From: Mycolicibacterium porcinum
Lineage (GTDB): Bacteria; Actinomycetota; Actinomycetes; Mycobacteriales; Mycobacteriaceae
Reading direction: 5' to 3'
Assembly: GCA_002086835.1 (NCBI GenBank)
Contig: MVIG01000024.1
Span: 1-64,000 of the forward strand
DNA: 64,000 nucleotides
Shown here piece after piece: positions 34,179-42,410 of this stretch (its first letter is position 1; every line of letters begins with the position of its first letter). A program made the position numbers and the translations under genes. The notes beneath the pieces were generated by a model, which was not told where the DNA came from, searched no databases, and saw only the letters and a list, made by a program, of their open reading frames with translations.

Positions 34179-34966
34179 TGCGCATCGGTTTCCTCGGGGC
34201 CGGCCGGATGGGTGCGCCGATGGTGCGCCGCCTGGCCGATGCCGGACACCAGGTGCGAGTCCTCGGCCGCGACGACGAAAAGCGCGCTGCGGTAGCCGAG
34301 CTCGGGGCCACACCGGTGAGTTCACCACGCGAGGCCGTCGAGGGTGTCGACGTGGCGATCGTCTGCGTGTTCACCGACGGGCAGGTGCGCGAGCTCTGCC
34401 CGGATCTGCTCGACGCGTTGCCCGAAGGCTCGATTCTGGTGCTGCACACCACCGGCAGCCCCCGCACCGCCGAGGCCCTCGCCGAGCGCGGGGCCGCGCG
34501 CGGTATCGCTGTCATCGACGCCCCGGTCAGCGGCGGACCGCACGACATCGCAGCCGGGACCATCACGGTGTTCGCGGGTGGCCCGGACGACGCGGTGGCC
34601 CGTGCCCACGAGGCGCTGGCCGCCTACGCCGATCCGGTGCTGCACGTCGGCCCGGTCGGCGCCGGACAACGGGTGAAGCTGGTCAACAACGCGCTGTTCG
34701 CCGCGCAGATCGGCGTGGTCGCCGAGGGCGTACGCCTGGGCGACCGGCTGGGTATCGACGAGGCGACGCTGCTCAGCGCGCTCACCCATGGCAGCGCGGC
34801 GAGCCGCGCACTGGGCGGTATCGCCGCCACCGGGTCTGCCGACGCCTTCATCGCGCGGGTCGGCGAATTCATCGGCAAAGACGTGGCCGTGGTTCGCCGC
34901 ACCGCGTCTGAGCTGGACAGCGACCTCGGCCGACTCGAGGGACTGCTCGACGTCGCGGTCAACTGA
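34178..34966 (+). CDS. beta-hydroxyacid dehydrogenase family oxidoreductase (paralog)
   Basis: This 262-residue second member of the family has MRIGFLGAGRMGAPMV, IDAPVSGGPHD and GAGQRVKLVNN with the catalytic Lys. It is clearly divergent from the upstream copy, so the pair may form a heteromer or use different substrates. It is the last gene of the operon that begins with the DUF35/Ltp fusion. Confidence 0.88.
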   Translation: MRIGFLGAGRMGAPMVRRLADAGHQVRVLGRDDEKRAAVAELGATPVSSPREAVEGVDVAIVCVFTDGQVRELCPDLLDALPEGSILVLHTTGSPRTAEALAERGAARGIAVIDAPVSGGPHDIAAGTITVFAGGPDDAVARAHEALAAYADPVLHVGPVGAGQRVKLVNNALFAAQIGVVAEGVRLGDRLGIDEATLLSALTHGSAASRALGGIAATGSADAFIARVGEFIGKDVAVVRRTASELDSDLGRLEGLLDVAVN

Positions 34967-35031
34967 CCCAAACGGACACCACGACCTGATCAGCACCCAT
35001 TTTGCGCTTTTCAAACACTCTCAACAGGATT

Positions 35032-35048
35032 ACTGTTAGCGTTACAGT
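35032..35048. promoter_or_regulatory. imperfect palindrome upstream of a P450 gene
   Basis: ACTGT-TAGCGTT-ACAGT lies 68 nt upstream of the P450 start. The sequence TTACAGTT within it recurs, in reverse, as AACTGTAA at 44790-44797 in front of the P450 at 44892. This may be a shared regulator site. Confidence 0.35.
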
Positions 35049-35115
35049 TCAACAGTTTCCCGTAACGTGTCACGACACTTCCGGCCCAGCCCGCCGCGAA
35101 GGAGGAGCCAGCCAA

Positions 35116-36318
35116 ATGACCAAGGCCCAGGTGATCTTCGATCCGTTCTCCGAGGAGTTCTTCAACAACCCATTCGACATGTACCGCCGGATGCGCCAGG
35201 ACGCACCGCTGTACTACAACGAGGACTCCGACTTCTATGCCCTGACCCGGCACGAGGACGTCGCCGCGGCGTTGAAGGATCACGAGGCGTTCTCCTCGTC
35301 GCGTGGCTGCGACCTGGCCATGGTGCAGAGCGACGAGCCACCGCAGAAATCGATCATCTTCATGGACCCGCCCGATCACCGGCACATGCGCAGCCTGCTG
35401 AACAAGGCGTTCACCCCGCGCATGATCCAGTCCCAGCGCGACACCGTCGTCGAGCAGATCGATCACTTCCTCGGGAAGATCGACTCCGACGAATTCGATG
35501 TGGTGCAGGATTTCTCGGGCCCGTTCCCGGTCGAGGTCATCACGCGGATGGCCGGCGTCGACCCCGAGTACCGCCAGCAGGTCCGGCACTGGATCGACAC
35601 CAGCCTCTCGCGTGAACCGGGGCAGGTCGGCTACTCCGAGGCCGGCATGCAGGCCAACATCGACACCGGCATCTACTACTACGGGCTGGTGCAGAAGCGC
35701 CGGGAAGACCCGCAGGACGACATGATCAGCCGTCTGATCGCCGCGGAGATCCCCGGAGAGGACGGCCAGATGCGCCGTCTCGACGACATCGAGATCACCG
35801 GATTCGCCACCCTTCTCGGCGGGGCGGGCGCCGAAACCGTCACCAAACTCGTAGGCACCGCGATGGTGCTCTTCGCCCGTAACCCCGAGCAGTGGCAGAA
35901 GCTGCTCGACGACCGCGAGAAGATTCCGGCCGCGGTCGAAGAGCTGCTGCGCTACGAAGGCCCGGTGCAGTACAACGTCCGCTACACGCTCAAGGACGCC
36001 CACGTGCCGAGCGGCACCATTCCGGCGGGCAAGGCGGTGTTCCTGATCAGCGCCGCGGCCAACCGCGATCCCGACGCGTTCACCGATGCCGACACCTTCG
36101 ACATCGAACGTGACCGCACGGAGGCGCAGAACCTGGGCCTGGGTTACGGCATCCACAGCTGTCTGGGAGCCGCGCTGGCCCGCATGGAGAGCGCCATCGC
36201 CTTGGAGAAGCTGCTCGACTTCATGCCCCGCTACGAAGTGAAATGGGATCAGCTGCAACGGGTTCACATGCAGAACGTGGCGGGGTATTCGCACGTGCCG
36301 GTAAGGGTGTTGAGGTGA
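35116..36318 (+). CDS. cytochrome P450
   Basis: This 400-residue P450 has heme Cys349 in LGLGYGIHSCLG, I-helix LGGAGAETVTK with Val after the conserved Thr, and ExxR EELLR. ATG at 35116 follows AAGGAGGAG. It overlaps its ferredoxin gene by 1 nt, which makes the redox pair certain by position. N-terminal and substrate-recognition segments (YNEDSDFYALTRHEDVAAAL) resemble the P450 at 44892 (YNEQHDFYALSRYDDVNKAV), so the two are paralogs. Confidence 0.95.
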   Translation: MTKAQVIFDPFSEEFFNNPFDMYRRMRQDAPLYYNEDSDFYALTRHEDVAAALKDHEAFSSSRGCDLAMVQSDEPPQKSIIFMDPPDHRHMRSLLNKAFTPRMIQSQRDTVVEQIDHFLGKIDSDEFDVVQDFSGPFPVEVITRMAGVDPEYRQQVRHWIDTSLSREPGQVGYSEAGMQANIDTGIYYYGLVQKRREDPQDDMISRLIAAEIPGEDGQMRRLDDIEITGFATLLGGAGAETVTKLVGTAMVLFARNPEQWQKLLDDREKIPAAVEELLRYEGPVQYNVRYTLKDAHVPSGTIPAGKAVFLISAAANRDPDAFTDADTFDIERDRTEAQNLGLGYGIHSCLGAALARMESAIALEKLLDFMPRYEVKWDQLQRVHMQNVAGYSHVPVRVLR

Positions 36319-36518
36319 TGGCGAAAAAGGTCCACGTCGATTTCGAGATCTGTGAGAGCAACGCGGTCTGCATGGGGATCATCCCCGAGGTGTTCGACCT
36401 CGACGATCAGGACTACCTGCACATCCTGCAGGAAGACGTGACGCCGGAGAACGAGGCGCTGATTCGCGAAGCCGTGCGTCAATGCCCACGACAGGCCATC
36501 TCGATCAAGGACGAGTAG
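36318..36518 (+). CDS. small ferredoxin partner of the P450 at 35116
   Basis: This 66-residue P450-type ferredoxin has C-E-S-N-A-V-C and a late QCP. The variable cluster position is Asn. The ATG overlaps the P450 stop (TGATG). It carries electrons to that P450 in the cytosol. Confidence 0.92.
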   Translation: MAKKVHVDFEICESNAVCMGIIPEVFDLDDQDYLHILQEDVTPENEALIREAVRQCPRQAISIKDE

Positions 36519-36525
36519 CCCGCGC

Positions 36526-37293
36526 ATGCGGTTCGTCTTCGTGCACGGTGGTTTTCATGCCGGCTGGTGTTGGGAACGCACCATCGCCGAATTGCAGGGC
36601 CTGGGTCATGACAGTGTCGCCGTAGACCTGCCCGGGCACGGCGCCCGGGTTGCCGAGGAGTCGACACTGGCCAACCGGCGGGCCGCGATCGTCGACGTGA
36701 TGCGGCCCGGGGATGTCCTGGTGGGACACTCCGGCGGCGGATTCGACGCCACCCTCGCCGCCGACGCAGCACCGGACCTGGTGGGCCACATCGTGTATCT
36801 GGCCGCCGCACTGCCCCGGGAGGGCCGGACGTACCCCGAGGCCATGGCCATGCGGTCAGCCGACGATGAGTTGGGTGGCGAATTCGACGGGGATGTCGGC
36901 GAGATGCTGGGCTATCTGCATTTCGACGAGGAAGGTGCCATGCACTTCGCCGACTTCGATGGAGCCTGGCGGTACTTCTACCACGACTGCGACGAGGCCA
37001 CGGCGCGTTGGGCTTTCGACCGGCTAGGCCCCGAGCGGTTCGGCGACACCACGGTGACACCGGTGTCGGTGCCGCAGTTCTGGGCGGCCGATCTGCCTCG
37101 CAGTTTCATCCGCTGCACCCAGGACCGGTCGATGCCGCAGTGGCTGGCCGACACCGTCACCCAGCGTCTCGGCGTCGAGCAGCTGACCATCGACACGTCG
37201 CACTCACCGTTCCTGAGCCGTCCGCGCGAGCTGGCCGAGTTGCTGGTACACGCCACGACGACCACGCCGATCGCAGCGCTGACGCCGGCCTGA
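36526..37293 (+). CDS. alpha/beta hydrolase (esterase-like)
   Basis: This 255-residue alpha/beta hydrolase is of the salicylate-esterase/hydroxynitrile-lyase-like group: FVFVHGGFHAGWCWE at the N-terminus, AVDLPGHG, nucleophile elbow GHSGGGF, and DTSHSPFLSRP with the catalytic His. It lies 7 nt after the ferredoxin gene and forms one operon with it and the P450. Hydrolysis of a lactone or ester made from the P450 product is possible. Confidence 0.85.
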   Translation: MRFVFVHGGFHAGWCWERTIAELQGLGHDSVAVDLPGHGARVAEESTLANRRAAIVDVMRPGDVLVGHSGGGFDATLAADAAPDLVGHIVYLAAALPREGRTYPEAMAMRSADDELGGEFDGDVGEMLGYLHFDEEGAMHFADFDGAWRYFYHDCDEATARWAFDRLGPERFGDTTVTPVSVPQFWAADLPRSFIRCTQDRSMPQWLADTVTQRLGVEQLTIDTSHSPFLSRPRELAELLVHATTTTPIAALTPA

Positions 37294-37359
37294 CTCCGTT
37301 TCGCTGCGCCGTTTTCGACGCCCGGGTCGCTTCGGGCGAGGTGGTTTCAAGCGACGGAG
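37294..37359. terminator. inverted repeats between convergent genes
   Basis: GTCGCTT (37326-37332) pairs exactly with AAGCGAC (37349-37355), and an outer, bulged pair CTCCGTTTCGCT (37294-37305) with AGCGACGGAG (37350-37359) overlaps it. They follow the stop of the hydrolase and precede the end of the opposing oxidoreductase gene. A bidirectional terminator is plausible. Confidence 0.4.
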
Positions 37360-37391
37360 CACGACCCAGACGTCGAAGTCGGTGTCGCAGG

Positions 37392-38309
37392 CTAGGCAGC
37401 GATGACCGTCTCACCGAATTTCTCGATGGCCTCCAGCGCGTGAGCCAGGCTGTCCCCGGGAAGGGTGACGTGCAGCCAGGTCACCCCCAACGCGGCGAGC
37501 TTGTCGACCCCAGCCAGGTACGCGCCGGCGTTGAAATCGTCGCCACCGGGGTTGCCGCCCTCAAAGTTGTTGAACACGATGTCGATTCCGCCGGGATCTC
37601 GACCAGCCGCGCTGAGGCGCGCCCGCAGATCCTCGATGCCGGCAGCCAGGGCGTCCACTGAATCCATCGCCGCCGTTCCCGCGGTCTTGGCCAGACCGGC
37701 AGGCGCGGCGAACGGGCACCAGCCGTCGCCGTGCTTGGCCACCCGCGCCCGTGCGGCCGACGTGTTGCCGCCGATCCAGATCGGCGGATGTGGGCTCGCC
37801 GCAGGCCGGGGGTGCGCGGTGATACCGCGGGCGCTGAAGTTCGTGCCCTCGAAGGAGTAATCATCGGTGGTCCAGATACCGCGGATCACCTCAAGCGCCT
37901 CGTCGAACAGCGCGGCACGCTCGTCGTAGGACACCCCCAGAGCGGCGAATTCCCGCTTGAGATAACCGACTCCGACGGCCAGCGTGAACCGGCCGGCCGA
38001 CAGCAGGTCGAGGCTGGCGCCGGATTTCGCCACCACGAAGGGATTCCGGTACGGCAGCACCACGATATTGGGCACCAGCCGCAGCGTCGTGGTGTGCGCG
38101 GCAGCAAAAGCCATGGCCACGAAGGGGTCCAGCGCATCGTGACCGCCGGCATCGAGCCAGCGCTGGGACGGGGCGGGATGATCGGTGAAACCGAAGCCGT
38201 CGAATCCCGCCGCCTCGGCCGCAGCGGCTATCGCGGCAACCCCGCTGCCACTCACCAGATCCGGGTGGTAGGGGTGGGTGTGCATCGGGTAGGTGATGCT
38301 GTACCGCAC
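37392..38309 (-). CDS. luciferase-like, probably F420-dependent oxidoreductase
   Basis: This 305-residue TIM-barrel flavin/F420 oxidoreductase has YSITYPMHTHPYHPD at the start, AAEAAGFDGFGFTDHP, LGVSYDERAALFDEAL, and PPIWIGGNTSAARARVAKHGDGW, which is typical of actinobacterial F420-dependent members. Hydride transfer to or from a pathway ketone, alcohol or alkene is expected. GTG at 38309 leaves a 14-nt gap to the DUF1330 gene; the longer frame would overlap it. Last gene of the leftward P450 operon. Confidence 0.85.
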   Translation of the reverse strand: MRYSITYPMHTHPYHPDLVSGSGVAAIAAAAEAAGFDGFGFTDHPAPSQRWLDAGGHDALDPFVAMAFAAAHTTTLRLVPNIVVLPYRNPFVVAKSGASLDLLSAGRFTLAVGVGYLKREFAALGVSYDERAALFDEALEVIRGIWTTDDYSFEGTNFSARGITAHPRPAASPHPPIWIGGNTSAARARVAKHGDGWCPFAAPAGLAKTAGTAAMDSVDALAAGIEDLRARLSAAGRDPGGIDIVFNNFEGGNPGGDDFNAGAYLAGVDKLAALGVTWLHVTLPGDSLAHALEAIEKFGETVIAA

Positions 38310-38323
38310 TGCGGCCGGCCCGG

Positions 38324-38620
38324 TCAGGAGGGAAAGCCGGAGAGGATCACGCCGTTGCACTCCGCGGCGCCTTGGCGAACCTTGGCGGCCGCCTGATAGG
38401 CGTCGGAGTAGTACCACTCCCGCGCGGCGTCGACGGACTCGAACTCCAGCACCACGGTCTGGGTGCCGTGCCAGGCGCCTTCGATCACCTCGGGCTTCTG
38501 ATCGACGGCCACGATGGTGGCCCCGCCCATCGCCTTGGATGCCAGCTTCGCGTACTCGCCCATGCCGGCCGGATCCTTGATGTCCTCGGTGATGATGACG
38601 TAGCCCTTGGCAGATGCCAT
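38324..38620 (-). CDS. DUF1330 family protein
   Basis: This 98-residue ferredoxin-fold (dimeric alpha/beta-barrel) protein is of the DUF1330 family: KGYVIITEDIKDPAGMGEYAKLA, VLEFESVDAAREWYYSDAYQAA. The family has no firm function; related folds serve as small monooxygenases or isomerases. It sits between the ferredoxin and the F420-type oxidoreductase in the same operon. Confidence 0.85.
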   Translation of the reverse strand: MASAKGYVIITEDIKDPAGMGEYAKLASKAMGGATIVAVDQKPEVIEGAWHGTQTVVLEFESVDAAREWYYSDAYQAAAKVRQGAAECNGVILSGFPS

Positions 38621-38635
38621 TACGAAACTCTTTCT

Positions 38636-38830
38636 CTAGTCGTTGATTTCACTGATCGCCCGTTCCGGGCAGTTGTCTATGGCCTCGCGCGCCGCGTCCT
38701 CGAGCCCGGCGGGAACGTCTTCCGGGTCTGCCACCGCCCAGCCGTCATCCGACATCTCGAAGACCTCGGGGCACAACGTCAGGCACATGCCGTGTCCGGC
38801 ACACCGGTCCTCGTCAACCCTGACCCGCAT
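38636..38830 (-). CDS. small ferredoxin partner of the P450 at 38830
   Basis: This 64-residue ferredoxin has C-A-G-H-G-M-C and NCP; the variable position is His, as in the one at 4695. It contains an additional Cys, in LTLCPEV. The ATG overlaps the P450 stop by 1 nt. Confidence 0.92.
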   Translation of the reverse strand: MRVRVDEDRCAGHGMCLTLCPEVFEMSDDGWAVADPEDVPAGLEDAAREAIDNCPERAISEIND

Positions 38831-40110
38831 CAGCTGTCGAACTCCAGATGCAGCTCGGTCAGCCCACGGAGGATGAAGGTGGGGATGTAGTTGTAGCGAC
38901 GATCGCCGTCCGACCCGTGTTGGGCCTCGGAGATCCGGATGTCGTTGGTCCGGTCCAGCAATCGCTCGATGCCGACCCGGGTTTCGGCACGCGCCAACGG
39001 GGCCCCCGGGCAGCTGTGGATACCGCGGCCGAAAGCCAGGTGCTGACGGGCGTTCTTGCGTGCCGGGTCGAAGGTGTCCGGGTCCTCGAAGCGCCGCGGA
39101 TCGCGGTTGGCCGCCCCGTTGAGCACCATCACCGTCGTGCCGGCGTTCAACTCGGTCTCGCCGATGGTCACCGGGCAGCGCGACAACCGGAAATCGCCCT
39201 TGACCGGGCTCTCGATCCGCAACGCCTCCTCGATGAAGTTCGGGATGAGGCTGCGGTCGGCCCGTAGCCGCTGCTGGATCTCGGGTTGTTCGCCAAGGAC
39301 CTTCAAGGCGGTGCTGAGCAGACGCACCGTGGTCTCCTGCCCGGCCGAGAAGACGTTGGTCGCCACCCGCGCCACATCGCCGACATCGGGGATGCTGCCG
39401 TCGGGGAACGTAGCCTCGGCCAGGCCGGTCAGTACGTCGTCGCGCGGATTGGCCCGACGATCCGACACATAGTCGGCGAACTGGCCGTAGAGGAACTCAA
39501 GCGGGCTGTGGGACAGCGACTCCTTGCTCGTGCTACCGATGCCACCGCCCGAATTCTGCTTGATGCCGTTGACGAAAGCTTCGCGATCCTCGTCCGGGAT
39601 ACCCAGCAGGTCGGCGATCACCAGCAGCGTGAACGGACCGGCGAAGCCCTTGATGAACTCGCCCCTGCCGGGCGCGAGATAGCTGTCGAGGACTTCGTCG
39701 GCCAACTGCCACATCGCGTCCTCGTTCTCCTTGAGTCGCTTGGGCGTGATCAACCGCATCAACAGCGAGCGATGGTCGGTGTGGGTGGGCGGGTCAAGGG
39801 TCGGCAGCTGATCGCTGAACGGCAGTTCGTCGCGGTGCTTGTCGATCAGCGCGGTCACCTCCTCGGCACTGCGCCCCTCCAGCGGCACCGGAAATCCCGG
39901 GAACGGCCCGGTGACCGACAGGCAGGACGAGAAGGTTTCCTCATCGTTGTAGACCTGCACGGCCTCGTCCCAGCCGGTCACCATCGTGACGTTGTAGTGG
40001 TCTTCACGCGTGACCGGGCACTTGTTCCGCAGCGCCTCGAAAAATGGGTACGGGTCGTCGACCAATCGTTCATCGCGGAAAAAATCGATACCGGTTGGGT
40101 CGATCGCCAT
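38830..40110 (-). CDS. cytochrome P450
   Basis: This 426-residue P450 has heme Cys367 in LAFGRGIHSCPGAPLARAE, I-helix SAGQETTV and ExxR EEALR. It is a paralog of the P450 at 8637-9905, sharing ITPKRLKENED, LLVIADLLGIP and NAGTTVMVL. It leads a leftward operon with ferredoxin, DUF1330 protein and F420-type oxidoreductase. Two GAGAAY-type operators lie 29 and 118 nt upstream. Confidence 0.95.
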   Translation of the reverse strand: MAIDPTGIDFFRDERLVDDPYPFFEALRNKCPVTREDHYNVTMVTGWDEAVQVYNDEETFSSCLSVTGPFPGFPVPLEGRSAEEVTALIDKHRDELPFSDQLPTLDPPTHTDHRSLLMRLITPKRLKENEDAMWQLADEVLDSYLAPGRGEFIKGFAGPFTLLVIADLLGIPDEDREAFVNGIKQNSGGGIGSTSKESLSHSPLEFLYGQFADYVSDRRANPRDDVLTGLAEATFPDGSIPDVGDVARVATNVFSAGQETTVRLLSTALKVLGEQPEIQQRLRADRSLIPNFIEEALRIESPVKGDFRLSRCPVTIGETELNAGTTVMVLNGAANRDPRRFEDPDTFDPARKNARQHLAFGRGIHSCPGAPLARAETRVGIERLLDRTNDIRISEAQHGSDGDRRYNYIPTFILRGLTELHLEFDS

Positions 40111-40138
40111 CAGCTACTCCCGTTCCAGCCGCACATAT

Positions 40139-40153
40139 GAGAATGCGGCTCTC
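40139..40153. promoter_or_regulatory. GAGAAYnnnRTTCTC-type operator, P450 promoter
   Basis: GAGAAT-GCG-GCTCTC has a perfect left half and one mismatch on the right (R at the first right-hand position is satisfied). Flanking T and A extend it as in the perfect site at 63417. It lies 29 nt before the P450 start. Confidence 0.5.
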
Positions 40154-40227
40154 ATCTATGAACAATAGATTTCCACAGCCCCGGTGGCCCGTCAACGCCG
40201 GACCCTCACCTATCAGCAGCAAGCAGC

Positions 40228-40242
40228 AAGAATAGGATTCTC
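40228..40242. promoter_or_regulatory. GAGAAYnnnRTTCTC-type operator, second copy
   Basis: AAGAAT-AGG-ATTCTC matches 11 of 12 fixed positions and lies 118 nt upstream of the P450 start. Two sites about 89 nt apart could allow cooperative binding. Confidence 0.5.
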
Positions 40243-40377
40243 TTCCTCGACTGCCCGGCCGGACCGTCACCTTCCCCTGCCGGTCGACCAGATGCACCGA
40301 CTCCCAGGCCCAGGAATTCCGCAACCGGCCACCGGCGGCCGGCGACCACCGACCTGGAGCGCCGCGCGCTCTGGGAG

Positions 40378-40400
40378 ATAGTTAGACAAACGTCAACTAT
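40378..40400. promoter_or_regulatory. inverted repeat, probable operator of the TetR at 40436
   Basis: ATAGTTAGAC and GTCAACTAT are complementary over 9 bp with a single bulged base, separated by AAAC. The repeat ends 35 nt before the TetR start, as expected for autoregulation. It is unrelated to the GAGAAY motif. Confidence 0.45.
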
Positions 40401-40435
40401 TTCCAACCGGCCAATCCGTTGTTAAAGTGCCGAAT

Positions 40436-41092
40436 ATGCCCAAAGAAACCGCGACAGATGCTGCTGACAGCAGTCAACGTCGTGCGTCATTCCAGCGGGC
40501 CCGATCGCACCGGACCAAGCGTGATCTGGTCCAGGCCGCGATGGCGCTGTGGCGCACGAACGGCTACGCGAAGACCACGGTCGCCGACATCTGCCGCGCC
40601 GCGGGAGTGTCCCGCGCTCTCTTCTACTTCTATTTCCCGGCCAAGGAAGACGTGCTGTTCGAGGTGGGTCTGACGTCCACCCGACTGGCACAGAAGCGCG
40701 TGAAATCGCTGCTGGTGGGCGATTACGACATGATGGCCGTGATCACCGAGGCGCTGCGCAGCCTGGAGCGGTCGATGGCGCGCAACCCGCCTGACCTGAT
40801 CATCGAGACGATCCTGGAGGGGTACCGGCACGAGCACCGGATCCTGGCCGGCGACGTCGAGCCGGATACCCAGGACGCCGACATGTTCGGCGAGTTGTTC
40901 CGCCGGGCCCAGGCCGACGGCAAGCTCGGTTCCCACGTCGACGTGGAACACCTGTCCCGGCTGGCGCAGGTCCTGGTCAGCGAGGGCGTCCGGCACTGGG
41001 CCGGCGGCAGTTTCGGCAACCGCTCGTTCACCGACCTCGTGGCACGCGATATCGGCGCGATGATCAGCGGCTTCAACAACATCGACAACTAG
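40436..41092 (+). CDS. TetR-family regulator
   Basis: This 218-residue protein has a canonical N-terminal helix-turn-helix (KRDLVQAAMALWRTNGYAKTTVADICRAAGVSRALFYFYFPAKEDVLFEV) and a helical C-terminal ligand domain. It is cotranscribed with the acyl-CoA dehydrogenase 16 nt downstream, so it probably controls the TetR, dehydrogenase, kinase-fold and quinone oxidoreductase operon. ATG at 40436 is preferred over GTG at 40427; neither has a clear ribosome-binding site, so a leaderless or near-leaderless mRNA is possible. Confidence 0.9.
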   Translation: MPKETATDAADSSQRRASFQRARSHRTKRDLVQAAMALWRTNGYAKTTVADICRAAGVSRALFYFYFPAKEDVLFEVGLTSTRLAQKRVKSLLVGDYDMMAVITEALRSLERSMARNPPDLIIETILEGYRHEHRILAGDVEPDTQDADMFGELFRRAQADGKLGSHVDVEHLSRLAQVLVSEGVRHWAGGSFGNRSFTDLVARDIGAMISGFNNIDN

Positions 41093-41108
41093 ATTCGGAG
41101 GACCCCCG

Positions 41109-42410
41109 ATGGCGTGGGATTTCGAGACCGACCCCCAGTATCAGGAATTGCTGGACTGGGCCGACGAATTCGTGACCGAACAGGTCGAGCCGCTCGATCT
41201 GGCCTTTCCGCACCTGCAGTTCACCCAACTGGAGGGCAAGCGCCGCGAAGCGATCGACCCACTCAAGGCACAGGTGCGCGAAAAGGGCTTGTGGGCCACG
41301 CATCTCGGTCCGGACCTCGGTGGTCAAGGCTACGGACAGCTCAAGCTGGCCCTGCTCAACGAGATCCTCGGGCGCTCGCAGTGGGCTCCGATCGTGTTCG
41401 GCTGTCAGGCCCCGGACACCGGAAACGCCGAGATCATCGCGCACTACGGCACCGAGGAGCAGAAGAAGCGGTACCTGCATCCGCTGCTCGATGGTGAGCT
41501 GTTCTCCTGTTATTCGATGACCGAACCGCATGCCGGTGCGGACCCGACGCTGTTCACCACCAGTGCGGTGCGCGACGGGGACGACTGGGTGATAAACGGC
41601 TGGAAGTTCTTCTCCTCCAACGCCGCAACCGCGTCGTTCCTGATCGTCATGGTGGTGACCAATCCCGAGGTCAGCGCCTACCAGGGCATGTCGATGTTCC
41701 TGGTGCCCACCGACACTCCCGGCGTCAAGATCGTCCGCAACGTGGGGCTGTACGGCGAGGCGGACAACCAAGGCAGCCATGCGTTGATCCACTACGACAA
41801 CGTCCGGGTACCGGCCGAGGCCCTGCTGGGCGGCGAGGGACAGGCCTTCGTGATCGCCCAGACCCGGTTGGGCGGCGGCCGGATTCACCACGCGATGCGC
41901 ACCATCGGCCTGGCCCAGAAGGCACTGGACATGATGTGCGAACGCGCGCTGAGCCGGGAGACCCAGGGCAGCCGCCTGTCCGACAAGCAGTTCGTCCAGG
42001 GTTACATCGCCGATTCCTATGCCCAGCTGCTGCAGTTCCGGCTGATGGTTCTCTACACCGCGTGGGAGATCGACAAGTACAACGACTACAAGAAGGTCCG
42101 CAAGGACATCGCCGCGGTCAAGGTCGCGATGCCCACCGTCCTGCACGACATCGCCTGGCGCGCAATGCAGGTCCACGGCGCACTGGGCGTCACCAACGAG
42201 ATGCCGTTCTTGGGCATGGTCACCGGTGCCGCGGTCATGGGCCTGGCCGACGGGCCTACGGAGGTGCACAAGACCACTGTCGCCCGGCAGGTGTTGCGCG
42301 ACTACCAGCCGACCACCGACACCTGGCCCACCGAGTGGATTCCGCGCAAGCGCGAGGCCGCGAAGGCGAAGTTCGCCGAGTACCTCGAAGCCGAGGTGGG
42401 AAACCTGTGA
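41109..42410 (+). CDS. acyl-CoA dehydrogenase, ACAD10/11-like
   Basis: This 433-residue acyl-CoA dehydrogenase has CYSMTEPHAGADPTLFTT and INGWKFFSSNA as flavin/substrate segments, LGGGRIHHAMRTIGLAQKALDMM, and the end HGALGVTNEMPFLGMVTG...GLADGPTEVHKTTVARQVL. The DGPTEVH end and the neighbouring APH-fold protein are the marks of the ACAD10/ACAD11 branch, in which a kinase domain and a dehydrogenase domain act together on 4-hydroxyacyl-CoAs. ATG follows GGAGGA. It overlaps the next gene by 4 nt. Confidence 0.9.
   Translation: MAWDFETDPQYQELLDWADEFVTEQVEPLDLAFPHLQFTQLEGKRREAIDPLKAQVREKGLWATHLGPDLGGQGYGQLKLALLNEILGRSQWAPIVFGCQAPDTGNAEIIAHYGTEEQKKRYLHPLLDGELFSCYSMTEPHAGADPTLFTTSAVRDGDDWVINGWKFFSSNAATASFLIVMVVTNPEVSAYQGMSMFLVPTDTPGVKIVRNVGLYGEADNQGSHALIHYDNVRVPAEALLGGEGQAFVIAQTRLGGGRIHHAMRTIGLAQKALDMMCERALSRETQGSRLSDKQFVQGYIADSYAQLLQFRLMVLYTAWEIDKYNDYKKVRKDIAAVKVAMPTVLHDIAWRAMQVHGALGVTNEMPFLGMVTGAAVMGLADGPTEVHKTTVARQVLRDYQPTTDTWPTEWIPRKREAAKAKFAEYLEAEVGNL

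Larger units (their letters stand above)
40111..40435. other. regulatory intergenic region without genes
   Basis: This 325-nt gap separates the divergent P450 operon and TetR gene. I find no convincing coding frame in it. It holds two GAGAAY-type sites on the P450 side and a separate inverted repeat on the TetR side. Confidence 0.6.
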
